A stretch of 64,000 nt of DNA from Paramecium octaurelia (GCA_905182995.1 CAJJDP010000017.1:529331-593330), one strand, 5' to 3'. Numbered from the stretch's first letter, positions 24,132-36,848 are shown. Numbers and translations: made by a program. The notes: generated by a model not told the origin, from the sequence alone.

Positions 24132-26094
24132 TTATATAATAAAACAAATGATTCATCAAATGAGTTTTTATTTAAATAATATTATCACATCTTCAGACTA
24201 TTGTTTTTATGAAATATACATTAATAATTTCCAAAATTCTTATATTTTCAAGATAGCAGTCAATTATCTATTATAAGATAATATTATTCCAATCATTTTA
24301 TTTGATATTTAATTTAAAGTAATATTACTAAAACTATAATTATCTATCTAGATATAATCTTCAAGCTGCTAGATTTAATGGATAATTTTAGAAATTTTAG
24401 AAATTGTAAAGGATTTACATTCACACAGTTCTAAAACTTCTATTATTTATTACTTTAAAAAAATATAAACAATTTGAATCAAATTAATATTCTTCTTTTT
24501 GACAAATGCACTAAATTGATTCAAAAACATTATTGGTGTTATTACGTCCAGATAAATTAATTAAAGGATTTCAAAATTTATTTAATTCTTTATCAAAATT
24601 ATTAGAATATCAGAATGGCAACATTCAAATAAAAATATTTGCATTTAAATGTTAGATTCTCTTTTAATTTAATTCAACTTTCTAATCCTAAACAATGCAA
24701 TATAAATTCTGTTAAATTGTTATTTATCATGAATTTTAGTTCACTTAATAAAATTTATAAACTCGCACTACTTAACTTGGTAGGTAATAAATAATTAGGA
24801 GTAGATGGCTAGAATAATATAATGAAACTTGCAATTTAATTATTTAATAATGAAATCTAAACCCTCCAAAAATTACTATCAAAGAATGTTTATTGTCAGA
24901 AATGAATCAGCTTAATCAAGAAAATACTAACTATATTAATCAGCCCCTCAAACCTCTATATCATTTATGATTAATGGCTAATCTCTTACTAAAACAAAAA
25001 TCAACACCTAACCCAGTCTAACACCTAAAGAAATAAAAGTTAAGTAAGCCCTCAAATCTGTACATATTATATCGTTATTGGTCTTAGATCAAATATAAAT
25101 TACAATCATTAAAATTCGAATAGTCTGAAATTAAGAAATAAGTCATGTAATAATCAGAAGCTTTCAAATCTAATTTGTAATAAATCAAATCCAAAGAAGT
25201 ATAAAATATTAATGCAATCCAATAATATTTCAATGAGCAAAACAAGTATCCCTTGATTTATTTATATTTTCCAGGTTCTACTAACAAGAGATTTAGAAAC
25301 TTCAACAACAAATAGAAGTTATAAACTATTAGGTACAATTTTTGCAATGAAATAATATTGTTGTATGTGATGTCATTTTAACTCCATCATTCTTTTCATT
25401 TTTATTAATAAAATTGTAATTTTAGTAGAGTATTGAATGAGATTTTGACTATTAATCATTTCTCTGCTGCTTATGTTAGTTATTATGTGGAAAAATTAAA
25501 GTAGACTTAAATGTGAAAATAAATTATTCTAAAATGGCTATTCAACGGAAATAATAAAATTTAAAATCTTAAATTGAGTCTTCTATCTTAATTAAAAAGC
25601 CATTAATAGATTTTTAAAAAAAGAGAATTTATTCGTATGATTTTTATCTTATTTTCATTATAATAAATTGCAACAGTTTGATTTCAGTCCTACTTGATGG
25701 TAGTTGATTATTAAGAGTTCTGATTAATTATATTATTAGATTGACAGATTCACTCTAAATCTAAGCTCAAATATTTCTATTATTTAGTAGTTAATCATAA
25801 TCTGAAAATACATAAAATAGCCTTATTAATTGCTTAGAATTTTATATGTTTATTATATCATTCTTTTGAAATGATCATTAGTAAGAAATTAATAAATTGT
25901 TAATCTTAAAATACACTTTGATTTTCTTAAAGATTATTTCATTTTTAGGATTTCTCATTTATTCACAGAACTTAAAAGAATCACTTTAAAAAGAAAAGCT
26001 GTAAGATTAGTTCAAAAAATAAAGGGAAATATAGGCATTACACTAATAATTTTTATATTTTTATTACAAAATTAAAATTAACTGATGGAATACT
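24132..26094 (+). pseudogene. Long AT-rich zone with broken ORFs, probable relic gene(s)
   Basis: Consecutive open stretches in changing frames (about 24148-24470, 24480-24900, 24985-25520, 25520-25680) have protein-like composition: for example KLALLNLVGNKQLGV and YPLIYLYFPGSTNKRF. Each ends in TGA and none can be spliced to the next with normal introns. About 2 kb without an intact gene is long for Paramecium. A decayed paralogue is the simplest reading, though chance ORFs are common when only TGA stops translation. No domain identified. Confidence 0.35.
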
Positions 26095-26761
26095 AATTGG
26101 AATTAGCAAATAAAACTATCGAAGAATTAAAGTAAAAGCTATTGGCTGCTGAATAACAGATTGTTTCATAAGAAACGGATAAGATTTCAAAGATAGAGTT
26201 GTAAGAAAAACAAATAGAAAGGATGAGTGATGAAATTGCTTAACTGTATAGAAAATTAGAGTCCTAAGAGCATGAATTAAGAATAAAGGTTTAATTTTAA
26301 TTTAGTCTAAGGACGATTAAGATTATAAATGTGGCGCCTATATAGAAAGATTAGAGTAATAGTTAAGAGAAGCATATTATTAAGTCGATGATCAGAATGA
26401 ATATATTAAATAGATGGAATAAAGAATAGATCCTTTAAATTTAGAGAATATAAACCTTATTAAGCAAAATAAAACTCTACAATAGGAATTAGATTATTAT
26501 AAAAGATCTGTATAAAGTTAAATAAATAAATTGAAAGCAGAATATGAAATGAAGATTATAGAGTAGTAGGATAAATTGATACAAATGACAAGGACTCCAA
26601 ACAAAGAAAATATTGCAATTTCATAAAATACTTCGTTTATTGATTATGGAAAGGAAAGTAGAGCTAGCAGATAATCAACTTAAGATTAATTATTTGAATT
26701 ACAATCAGAATTGAACAAAAATATAAAGCTCCTAAATTCCAAACTTAAACAATATAAATGA
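26095..26761 (+). CDS. Coiled-coil protein
   Basis: Two exons give about 215 residues, almost entirely heptad-like coiled coil rich in Glu, Gln, Lys and Leu (MEYQLELANKTIEELKQKLL, then YIERLEQQLREAYYQ, NKTLQQELDYYKRS). A short polar break (MTRTPNKENIAISQ) precedes the last helix. The intron near 26285-26307 starts GTTTAA rather than GTA, so its exact borders are uncertain. No membrane segment. Likely a cytoskeletal or basal-body structural protein, by analogy only. Confidence 0.65.
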
Positions 26762-27337
26762 TTTAATTTGTTATATATTTGATTAAGAAAATCTTGAAAT
26801 CTTAATTTATAATATATCTATTGCCAATTTTCATTTCTTATTTATATTCATTTCAATTAATAACCCTTAATCTTTTTATGTCCTTTAAATTTCTTAAAAT
26901 ATTTACTCTAATTTTATCCTAATTTAATTTATTCATCAACTTCATATCTGTTATTTCTAATTGGATCAGAACTTAAATCATTAGTAAAAATCATAAGTAA
27001 TATTACTTTATCACATTAGTTCAGAATATCAAACTCAGATTTATATATATTACAAATCCAATTAAGATCAACAGAATCAAATAGAATAAAGAGAGTATTT
27101 TATACATATTTTATAGCTTACCTCCAATTTACCTAATAATTCTATAGAGAATTAAATCATAGGAAATAATTCTCATTCACTAAATTAAAATTGTATAAGT
27201 TGATTCCAGATTGAAAAAGATATAGAATACTTATTTTCATAAATCATTAATTTATATTATCTTATATAAATAGCAATATACTTAATTTTGTGTCTTTATA
27301 CTAGTTTATTAATTAATTAATAAATAGTGACATCATT
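26762..27337. other. AT-rich intergenic region
   Basis: No supported gene, RNA or repeat. It separates the coiled-coil and phosphatase genes. Confidence 0.5.
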
Positions 27338-28450
27338 ATGATTCACATTCTTTGTCTTTTGATTTCAACTACTATGGCTTATTAGTCTATATTGATAATG
27401 CGCCATGGAGCAAGAGATCCTCATACATGGACTGAAATAGATAGAAACTTTTTGTGGATTGTGGATCCAACCATTTTGACAGAGAAAGGAGTTAAATAAT
27501 TAATATAACTTGGGGTGAACTAATAAAGAGAAGACATCTTCGATGCTTCTGGAAATTGCATTTATGAAACTTTGGAACTACAATCCTCAAAATCTGCGAG
27601 ATGCACATCATCAATTGTATGTTTTATCAAAGGTTTATGCCCATAAAATTATGCAGATATATTACATAGACTTTTTTAAGAATATTATCAACCCTATGTA
27701 ACAAATCAAACAGCATATGATGAAATAATGAATTCTAATTTTGAAGATCCTCTTGCATTAAATTTTGAAGCATTTAATAAGCCATTAGATTATATGTTCC
27801 AGGGATAAAAGAATAATACTTGTCCCAAAGTGCAAACTGTTAATAAAGCTGTTTAATCTTCAGCAAAATATAAACAATAAGAAAAAGAACTATTAAGTAG
27901 AGCAGAATTCGACAAAGTTTATTATTGGATCTAAGAAGCCAACCCAAGCACGGTAATCGACAAAAGTAAATTAACTCTTTCTGATGTGGATGAATTTTAT
28001 GATGATTTCTTTTGTAATCGATTTGAAGGATTTAATTTCCCTAATCCAGATTAGGATACTTAAAATTATATTAATGAAGTTGAACAATTTTTAGTATATT
28101 TTGGAGCCAATTCTGAACCTTTATAGCATTATGCTGGAGTGTCAGAGCCATTCAGATGGATCATAAAATAACTAAGTTCAAGTCAATCTTTGAGTGTTTA
28201 TTCAGGAACCGAATCTAATTAAATGGCTATGCTTTCTGTTTTGACAGAGCAATAATATTTGACTCCATTTGCATCTTAACTTGAATTTGTGATTTAAGGG
28301 TAAAGAGTATATATATACTATAATAAATAATTCTTAAAAGCCTCTTATTGTTAAAGCGATTTCTATTGTACAAAATAAGAACTAATAAATTATTTAAGCA
28401 AATATGTGGTAAACAACCTTTAAGAGCAATGTAATTCAAACGAAGAATGA
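27338..28450 (+). CDS. Histidine acid phosphatase-like protein, second catalytic motif altered
   Basis: A single exon of about 370 residues. Signal peptide MIHILCLLISTTMAYQ. The nucleophile motif RHGARDPH is intact at 27401. Downstream SARCTSSIVCFIKGLCP matches the conserved Arg-bearing helix of the family. The usual HD proton-donor motif, normally like YSGHDTT, is replaced by YSGTESNQ (28196-28219), so both His and Asp are absent. Cysteines fit a secreted or lysosomal protein. Family knowledge: these enzymes hydrolyse phosphomonoesters at acid pH in lysosomes or outside the cell. Without the HD pair this copy may be inactive or use Glu differently. The frame is otherwise intact, so it is not an obvious pseudogene. 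Confidence 0.85.
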
Positions 28451-28768
28451 TAAATATAAAAATAATAATAAAGGCTATCATTTGTTTATTTACATGTTAA
28501 TTTTCTAACAAAGAATTCTATTAGAATTAGAAGAAATTTCTTTAATTTATTGGTTTTCCAAGCCTTCCTTATAAGCAAACATGTTAGAAAGTCATATTTT
28601 AATATAAATATTATTATTATCGTAAATAAAATATATTTCAAGGGATTAAGAATAGTTCACAATATTCTATAGAGCATAAGCTAATATTATATAGAAATCG
28701 AAGAAATACAATAAATAAAACTAAGAAAATATAGGTTATAAATTTGATTATGTTTTATTATTTTTAAA
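28451..28768. other. AT-rich intergenic region between convergent genes
   Basis: No supported feature. It lies between the stops of the phosphatase and the secreted repeat protein. Confidence 0.5.
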
Positions 28769-31700
28769 TCAAATTGTTCTTTAGCCCACTAATTTATTTA
28801 TAGAATGCGCATCATTTTCTTTAAGAATGGCTTCAACTTGCATAAATGACTCATTTGAATCACCTAATAATAATTAATATTGAGAATTACTATCATCATA
28901 TTTCAAACAGAAGCAAACTCTTGATGGATTGATACCTAATTCAGGAACATGCCCAGATGCTATCTATGCTAAATACTCTGAGATAGCACATAAGATATCA
29001 GCAGCGTTTTCTTTAGTGACATCGATTGTAGCTTCACATCTAAAATTACATAAACAATTTGTAATACTCTTTGACTGCTGGAACTTATGGTTCAGAAGTA
29101 GGAGCAGGTCCTGGGGCTGGTTTAGGTGCAGGTGCAGGTTCTGGTTGGGGCTCTGGTTAAGGTTCAGGCTCAGGTAATGGTTCTGGTTTAATTTCATCAG
29201 GAATAACAGGAGGCTATTCAGATGGCGGAACAGGGACGTATTCTTATTCTTCTTCTCCCCAATATGGTTGTTCTTCCTCAGGGGATGCAAATGTTTAAGG
29301 AGGAACAAACTCTTCTTCTTCTTCTGGCCAATATGATTGTTCCTCTTCAGGGAAAACATTTGGAACAGCGTCTGGTGCAACAGGAACTCTTTCTTATTCT
29401 TCTTCTCCCCAATATGGTTATTCTTCTTCAGGGGATGCAAATGTTTCAATTTATGGAATTCGACGACTTTCAGGAACTTCAGGGAGAGGATTATATCCAA
29501 AAGGTATGTCATCTGGTGTTTATACAACATCACGAGCAGGAAAACCAATACAACGATTGACACGCCAATTATAGAATTGTCCACTGAAAGCAGGGTATAA
29601 ACCATCATTACCAATGTAGAGTCTCCTCCAAGGTACAAGATAATGGCGAGCATCATAAATTTAATTTGCTCCAACCAATGCAGCCAATGGATCCTCTATA
29701 ATCACGAGATTAACACAATAACTAGCGAATCTAAGTTTTCTGTTATATCCAAAGTAAATATGTTGCCATTGACCCAAGGTTACTCCATAACTGAGAGAGT
29801 CCCACAAATTAGGATTACCAGATCCTGAATATGTGTAAGTAGTAAAATAAAATTAATTTCCAACCATATAATTACCAATATAAACAGCCAAATCTCTGTC
29901 TCCTAATTATATCTCTTCCAAATTAGCATCTGTATTTTCAGATAATCTGAAGACAGTGTGCCAAATATCTTAATCTTCTATTGGTTCCCATTTGATCCAA
30001 CCAGAAACAGAGTAACCAGCATCCCAAGTTGAAAAGTCAAATGTTTCATCAGATGTATCCTCAAATCCATAAAATTCATAATCTCCTAATTCATCAGTCT
30101 CTTATTCACAAACCTCTTCTTCAGGAGGACTATTGCATGGATAAACAAGTAAATTATATTTTATTTAACTAGTGAAGCGTAGATTTGATGCTGAAACTGC
30201 ATAATGTCCATATACTTTTCCTTAGAACGATGGATGAGAATCTTATGGTCCACCAATCTTGAAGTCTAAACTAGTGTATGTTGGATGGGAAGCAGGAGTC
30301 TATCTCAATGCTGTTTATTCTTCAAAGAATTTGACTCCACATCCAGTAACTCCTTAACCATGACTGATGAATACAAAACTCCAATCACCTTCAAAGTCAT
30401 TATTCGATACAGATGTAGATTAATATGTCGTTCCATCAACAGTAACGCATTTAACACCTGTATTAGTTACAAATACTCCCAAAACTGTATTACCATTATC
30501 TTATAAACTGGCTAAATGGAATTCAGTGCCCTCAGCTAAGGCTGGATATTTTTACAATTTTTAGAAGTATAAACCAAAACCATAATGGCCTATAATTGTA
30601 AGTGTGCTAGTAAATTCAGGGTCAAGTTAAGTAGCTGCCAATTCTAATATATCTGTAGATTCAGATGTATGGCAAACCCGTGGACCTTCTTCTTCCTCAG
30701 GTTATTCTTCAAAAACGAATTCTTCATGTTCTTCTGAGAATGGAGAACGAAGTGGAGATATTCTTCGAAATTGGGTTTCTTCAAAATTGAATTATTCTTC
30801 TTCTTCTTCAGGTAATACTACATTTGGACTGACAGGTGGGAGTGGTGATTCTTCATAATTAAAATATTCTTCTTCCTCTGGAAATAGCACAGCATCAGGA
30901 GAAACAGGTGGAAGGGGTGTTTCTTCGAAAATGAATTATTCTTCTTATTCTTCTGGTAAAACTAAAGGATCAGGAGAAACAGGTGGAAGGGGAGTTTCTT
31001 CGAAACCGAATTATTCTTCTTATTCCTCTGGGAATACTAAAGGATCAGGAGAAACAGGTGGATTTGATGATTCTTCTTGATCTTCCTCTGGTTAGTCAGG
31101 TGCAGATGGTGTTGGGATTGGTTGTTCTGGTTCTTCTCCTGGAATAGTCCATTCTTCTGTTCCCTCTTCTGTCACTGTTGGTACTTCAGGCGATTCTTCA
31201 GTGCTTGGATTAACAGGTGGTTCATCTGTTGGACCCTCTTCATCTTGAGGAACAATGGGTTCATCTGGTGTTGGCTTGTCATCTGGAGTAGGTTAATCAG
31301 GAGTAGGTTTATCATCTGGTGTTGGTTCATCATCTGGAGTGGGTTCATCATCAGGAGTTGTTGGAGGAACGCCTTCTTCGACTGGCTCTTCACTAAATTC
31401 CTCGCTTGCAACTTCTGATGGAACTTCTGGTACAGGTTCATCTGGGCATGTTGGCTAACATGCTTATTAGCATCCAGATTGAATAATTTTGAGATCCTCT
31501 ATCTTACCTTTGACCTTAATGACTGTAACTGGTGATTGTTAGCATTATTAGTGAACATTATTCATTTATTTAATTAGATAAGCACACAATTTAGTTAATG
31601 TTTCTGTGCATTCTTCTCTTTCATGTTTATCTTAATAATAAAATAAATGTCGTTACCATGAGATTGCAATCCTTGTAATTTGTTTTATAATTCAGAAAGC

Positions 31701-32008
31701 ACAGGTGGGGATATGAGATCTAAGTCTTTAATCTTATCCACCAACTACTAATATTTCTTGTGTTTAATTAAGTGTTTCATTTCAGTTAATGTTTCAATAT
31801 GTGAAGGGATACGCTCCTTATTTTCCAAAACATTCTACCATTGAGTCAAGGTTTGCTCCAACTCATCAAAATGTGATCTAGGAGTTTGGCAATTCAATTG
31901 TGAGGTGTCCAGAGCATCTACTTCAGCTAATGTATGGGACATCAAAGATGCCTCGAAATTCAATGCTATTGCATACATCAATAGCACAAACATAACATAC
32001 ATTCTCAT
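28769..32008 (-). CDS. Large secreted acidic, proline-rich repeat protein with LamG-like domain
   Basis: Signal peptide MRMYVMFVLLMYAIAL. A helical N-terminal part (about 150 residues) is followed by long Glu/Pro/Asp-rich tracts: TPDDEP-type repeats, then four copies of a ~27-residue unit LPPVSPDPLV-PEEQEEQF-FEET. Next come beta-rich modules; one (DFSTWDAGYSVSGWIKWEP ... GQWQHIYFGYNRK ... LYIGNDGLYPAFSGQFYNW) has the look of a concanavalin A/LamG fold. After that are PEEEQPYWGEEE-type repeats, a PEP/PAP run and a Cys-containing C-terminal domain (CEATIDVTKENAADILCAI). Short introns of 26 and 28 nt restore the frame near both ends. About 1,060 residues. Probably surface, cortical or secretory-granule material; the exact role is unknown. 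Confidence 0.85.
29235..29447 (-). repeat. Glu/Trp repeats near the C-terminus of the secreted protein
   Basis: Three tandem units of the type FASPEEEQPYWGEEEQE separated by VPVAPD-like linkers. They are visible in DNA as repeated TTCTTCTTCTCCCCAATATGG blocks. Confidence 0.8.
30776..31065 (-). repeat. Four ~27-residue acidic/proline repeats
   Basis: Units LPPVSPDPLVLPEEQEEQ-F-FEETP, the outer ones diverged and the inner two nearly identical in DNA, suggesting recent unequal exchange or slippage. Confidence 0.85.
31250..31365 (-). repeat. TPDDEP/TPDDKP short tandem repeats
   Basis: Six or seven copies of a 5-6-residue unit (T-P-D-D-E/K-P) encoded by repeats of about 15-18 bp within the secreted-protein gene. 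Confidence 0.85.
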
Positions 32009-33728
32009 TTTTTTAATAAATATAATAGTTATGCATTCAAAACGGATTAGTACAAATACTTAGTATTTAATATAAAGCTCTCTCATATCAAGAGAATTAA
32101 AAAGCAGGACGATAACAATGCTAAACACTGATAAATAACAAAGAATATGGATTTAAATAATATAGAAAATCTTTGATAATTTAAAATAACAGATTTTAAT
32201 TAAAGTTAAAATGACACCTGATCAAAATTAATACATGGGATGTTGATATCACTATTTCTTTTCTCGAATCCTACTATTAACTTCCACAAAATATTTATAT
32301 TGTAAGTTTTTTTTAAATTATCAAAAGTAGTTTTCAACAACAAATATGATGTTATTTGAATTATTATTTATAATAAGATTACTTTCTCTCTAAATTTTTG
32401 CAACCATTTACTCAATCCGTAATTTTTCAAATTGATAAAAAATTGCCGATTATAGATTTTATTTTGCAGATTTAAATTTATTTTTATGAAAGTGAATACA
32501 TTTTATATATTTTTACTCAAAATGCAAAAAAAATAAATAAATCATTTCGAACTAAATTATACTTTACAATATCAATACCTGTCTATTACAAGTACATTAG
32601 TAATTTACTGAATATACACTTTACTTAACTTTTCTTGATGCTTAATTAGATTTAAATTCTCTCTACATTCTTGTGAAAACCTCATCAATGTTCAATTAAT
32701 ACTACCATATGAAGATTTTAACTAATACAATAGAATTTTTTAGTCATATTTTAATTAAAATTTAGAATATTTTATTTCTAATAATTCTGTGAGATAGATA
32801 TATATAAAATTCAAATCACTTTTTCACTTTAGACTTAATATATTTTTACTAAATTTAGAGATCTTTTCAATATCTGAATTTCTTATTGTAACCTTTATTT
32901 TCTTATTTTTCTGTTAAATCCTTTTATAATTTTTTTTGAGGTAGAAAATCAAAGAGTCATAATGAAATAAAGTTAATCTTTTACTTCAACTTATTTCTTT
33001 TATCCATTTCTCAAAATTATTTCATAAGCAATATAATACTTAAACGAAGCTAACAGTAATATTTGAGAACTAAAATACATAAATAGAAAAAGCATTTTAT
33101 TAATAAATATACTTTTGGAAGTTTAAAACTAGTTATCTTAGATTAATCAAGTTATTAGTATATATTTTTAATTTGCAGGACAAGAATTATTTCAATAGAT
33201 GTATCTTGTTTTATTAGGGCTTATAATAATTATTCAGTTTATTAACTATTAGTAACACGTTAAATCAATTGTCTTATTTAATATAAGTTTTCTCATTCGC
33301 TACAAGATATCTCTTCAAAAAGCTATATGTTTATAAAAAAAAAAGTATAGATTTTTGATTTAACAATAATTTTTTCTACTCCAACAGCAATTTTCATTTG
33401 TAATTGGTAATTTTAACTATCATATTTATAATAACATATGACTTTAAATTTAAGATATCTAAGATCGTTCTATTTTGTATTCTATTTTTAGGATTTATTT
33501 TAGATTATAATATGAATTAAATTTAACCTCTACAAAAGGCCTTAAAAGAATAATTGAAAGACCTTAAATTTTATTACTTTATTGCTAATGTTAATAAATA
33601 ACTCTGTTTAATGATTAGAATATTCATAGTGAGCTAACGTCATGTTTAAAAGAAGTACTATATTATAACAGCATAATTTTAAATTTATTTTGTATCTGGT
33701 ATAATATACAATAAATTTATTTATTGAA
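32009..33728. other. 1.7-kb AT-rich region without supported genes
   Basis: Very AT-rich, with only short frames of low-complexity translation on both strands. No tRNA, hairpin terminator or conserved domain seen. It should contain the promoters of the divergent secreted-protein and exchanger genes, but it is far longer than typical intergenic spacers in this window. Confidence 0.5.
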
Positions 33729-36700
33729 ATGGCAGAGCATGAACATGAATTTGAGGGCCACGAAGAGGAATTGGAGGCACCAAAAGATTCATTATGGAGG
33801 GATGAACATGAAATGGAAAAATCTGCAAATATCGTTTATTTTCTTACCTTGGGAATTGTTTCAGGGTTGATATTAAGGGAGATCAATAAAAAGACAAAGT
33901 AATCGAAGTGATATAAAGTTAGATTCCCGTATTCTCCAATGATTTTATCATTGGGTATATTATTGGGATTACTTTAAAAAAGTTTGGGATATGTTGGTGA
34001 AAGTGCAAGTATCTTGTCAAAAATGCATCCTCACTTGATTGTGTTTGTGTTTGTCCCTGTTTTGCTATTTGAATCAGCTTTTAATTGTGATTGGTATACT
34101 TTCAAATATCAAATGGTCAACATCTTACTATTAGCTGGTCCAGGTTGTGGTTGGGTATTTGACAATTCTAATAATAGGGTGCCATTCTCCTTGGAGCTAT
34201 ATTTAAAATGGTTTTACGATATGATGATAATGATATGACATGGTATTAAGCATTTACTCTTGGTTCTGTTTTATCGGCTACAGATCCTGTGGCTGTCGTT
34301 GCTTTATTAAAGGAGTTAGGGGCTAGTTTGGCATTCAACCATTTAATAGAGGGGTATTAGTAATTATTCCATAATTAGAGAAGCTTTGTTGAATGATGGA
34401 GTGGCCATGGTGTTTTTTATATTTTTTAACAAATTTTCAAAAGCAGCTAGTGGAAAGGGAGAAGCAGTGACTGCAAGTTAAGTTGTTCTCAATTTTGTAA
34501 GGAATTCGTTGGTCGGACCAGCCTTAGGATTAGTATTGGGAATATTGGCTGCTTTATGGACAAAGAGAATTTTAGGTGATGATATCGAGGTCACATGGTT
34601 AACATTTGTATTCACCTATCTAACATTTTATTGGGCAGAGTTTTGCTTTTTTAAAACTAGTGGATTGCTTGCAGTAGTAGGTTTAGGTTTATTTTGGAGT
34701 GCTTTTGGAAAAACAAGAATAAGATCATCAGTTGAACATTCTGTACATACTGTTTGGGGATTTGTCTAATATTCTTGTGATACTTTAATTTTCTTATTGG
34801 TTGGAATTATTGTTGGTACTTAAGTTATTGAAGAAACATTTATCCATAAATCTGATTATATTAGAATGATAGTGTTTTACTTTTTTATGATTTTGGCTCG
34901 ATTTATAATGATATTGACATTCTGGCCATTTTTAAGATGTTTTGGATATCCTATCTCAAAGTCAGAATTCATAGTTCTTGTATATGGAGGTTTAAGAGGT
35001 GCCTTAGGTTTAACGTTATCTTTAATGGTTGGATGTGATGAAGAATTGCCAGCTAGATTTAGACATTTGTCAGTCTTCTATGGAGCAGGAATGGCTGCAA
35101 TAACAAATTTAATTAATGGTACCACTTGCAAAGCCTTGGTGCAATATTTGGAGATGATAGAAAATCCAGTTGTTAAGAAGAAGGTGTATAAGAAATACTT
35201 GGAAGAATTGATAGTAAATTCATAAGATAAAATGAGAGAGTTAGAGTCAGATTAATTTTATAGTATGGCTGATTGGAATTAAGTGAATTAATTAATTGGC
35301 CAACCTAAATTTATAGAGAAGATAGAGAAATTAGAAACTGAAATAAAATATATGTTAGGTAGTAATAAGGTGTAAACAAGTTCATCAAACTTATACGAAG
35401 GATTAACAGATCAAGAAATTTTTGGAGAAGTTAGATACAGAATCTATCGAATTTTGAAGGGTTTGTATTATGACAAATTTGAATATGGATTGTGTGAAGA
35501 AGACACAGTTCGTTTGTTGGTTGAATCAAGTGATATAGGTTTGGATCACACAAAAGCAATTTTAAATATTTGGGATTAATTATATAAAAATTTCTTAAAT
35601 TTTAGCAGTGTGAACTTTTTCTTTAAAGTCAAGGAAATGCCATTAATAGGACCATTTGCAAGAGACTATATGATTAAGCATTTAGGATTTGTTTATGATG
35701 TAACCACCACATTTTTATCTTGTGCAACCGAGGCATTTCATTTGACTGGAAGTTTCCCAATGAGTAAGGATGCAATTAGAGTTGTGATGGAAGAACTCAA
35801 TAAGGAAATTGAAAAAGCAGAAGGATATTTGGGGATTCTGAATGATACTTTTCCAGAGATTGTTAGAGCAATCCAAACTAAAAGGGCATCTCATTCCATT
35901 TTAACACATTAAAGACATTATCTCGATGATACACAATAGAATGGATTAGTCGATGAAAAAGAATATTAATTGCTTAAAAAGGAAATCAATACAAGATTGG
36001 TTGATTTAGAAAATCATCAATTTGATATGGTTTTACCATCTTTCCACGTTTTGGCTATGGAATTTCCAATATTTTCTGGTCTTGTTTCAACTGATTTAGA
36101 TAACATAATTAAAAGTGCTTATGAAAAGAAGTTTGGACCAGATGAAATTATATATGAATAAGGAATGACATGCTAGAACATATATATTGTAAGCAAAGGT
36201 AATGTTGTCGATGAATTTCCAGGAGGTACAATAAGGAAAGGGTTAGGAACCTTAATTACATATACTAATCTTATAGGTGATGGAACATGCATGAGTACAG
36301 CTAAAACCACGGCTGACTCTTTGCTGTATTCTTTAAATCTCAAAATTCTTAAAGATTTGATGAGTAAGAATCCAGATTTCGAATTCAAGATATATATTAA
36401 TTCTCTTGGTAATTAGCTCAGTTATTCATAGAATATTTAAGAAAGATGTTTGAAAATTAAGCTGGACCACTTGCAAATGTAGAAATTAAGAGATTATTGG
36501 ATTTCTTAAGAACTAAAAGTAAATTAAAAAAATTTACTGCAAATTAAAAATGTGATTTTATTTTTGGCGGATATTTATTCAGGGGTGAATTGAAGGACAT
36601 CAACAATTTAGTCTATTCTCAATATACGTAAATATCATATAATATGACTTAGTTATATACCTCCACAAGATACAGAGTGCTTGGTAACCAAAGATTGCCA

Positions 36701-36848
36701 GTGTTTGACTTTTGAAGATTCAGTAGATTCCTTTAATAATCAAATGTTGAAATAACTTGATTTAGATCCCCATAAAGACTAGTAGATTTAAGAAAGATAT
36801 TCATAGATTAAGCGTACTTCTATGATGGAAAAAAGCAAACAAAATTGA
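33729..36848 (+). CDS. Na+/H+ exchanger with C-terminal cyclic-nucleotide-binding domain (SOS1-like)
   Basis: The acidic, His-rich N-terminus (MAEHEHEFEGHEEE) is followed by about twelve TM helices typical of CPA1 exchangers: LIVFVFVPVLLFESAF, GSVLSATDPVAVVALLKELG, EALLNDGVAMV, and LVYGGLRGALGLTLSLMV. The ND of LLNDGVA carries the ion-binding Asp. A long cytosolic region follows with a CNBD-like segment (FGPDEIIYEQGMTCQNIYIV). Five introns of 23-25 nt. About 1,000 residues. Family knowledge: electroneutral exchange of Na+ for H+. The CNBD-containing architecture without an obvious S1-S4 voltage sensor is closer to plant SOS1/NHX7 than to sperm NHE. Likely plasma, ciliary or contractile-vacuole membrane. 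Confidence 0.9.

Noticed and set aside
28929..29560. Plus-strand ORFs opposite the secreted protein (Ser/Phe/Arg-rich)
   Set aside because: They are antisense shadows of the acidic repeats; the minus strand has signal peptide, domains and introns.
31077..31418. Plus-strand Trp/Phe-rich ORF
   Set aside because: Antisense of the TPDDEP repeats; unnatural composition.
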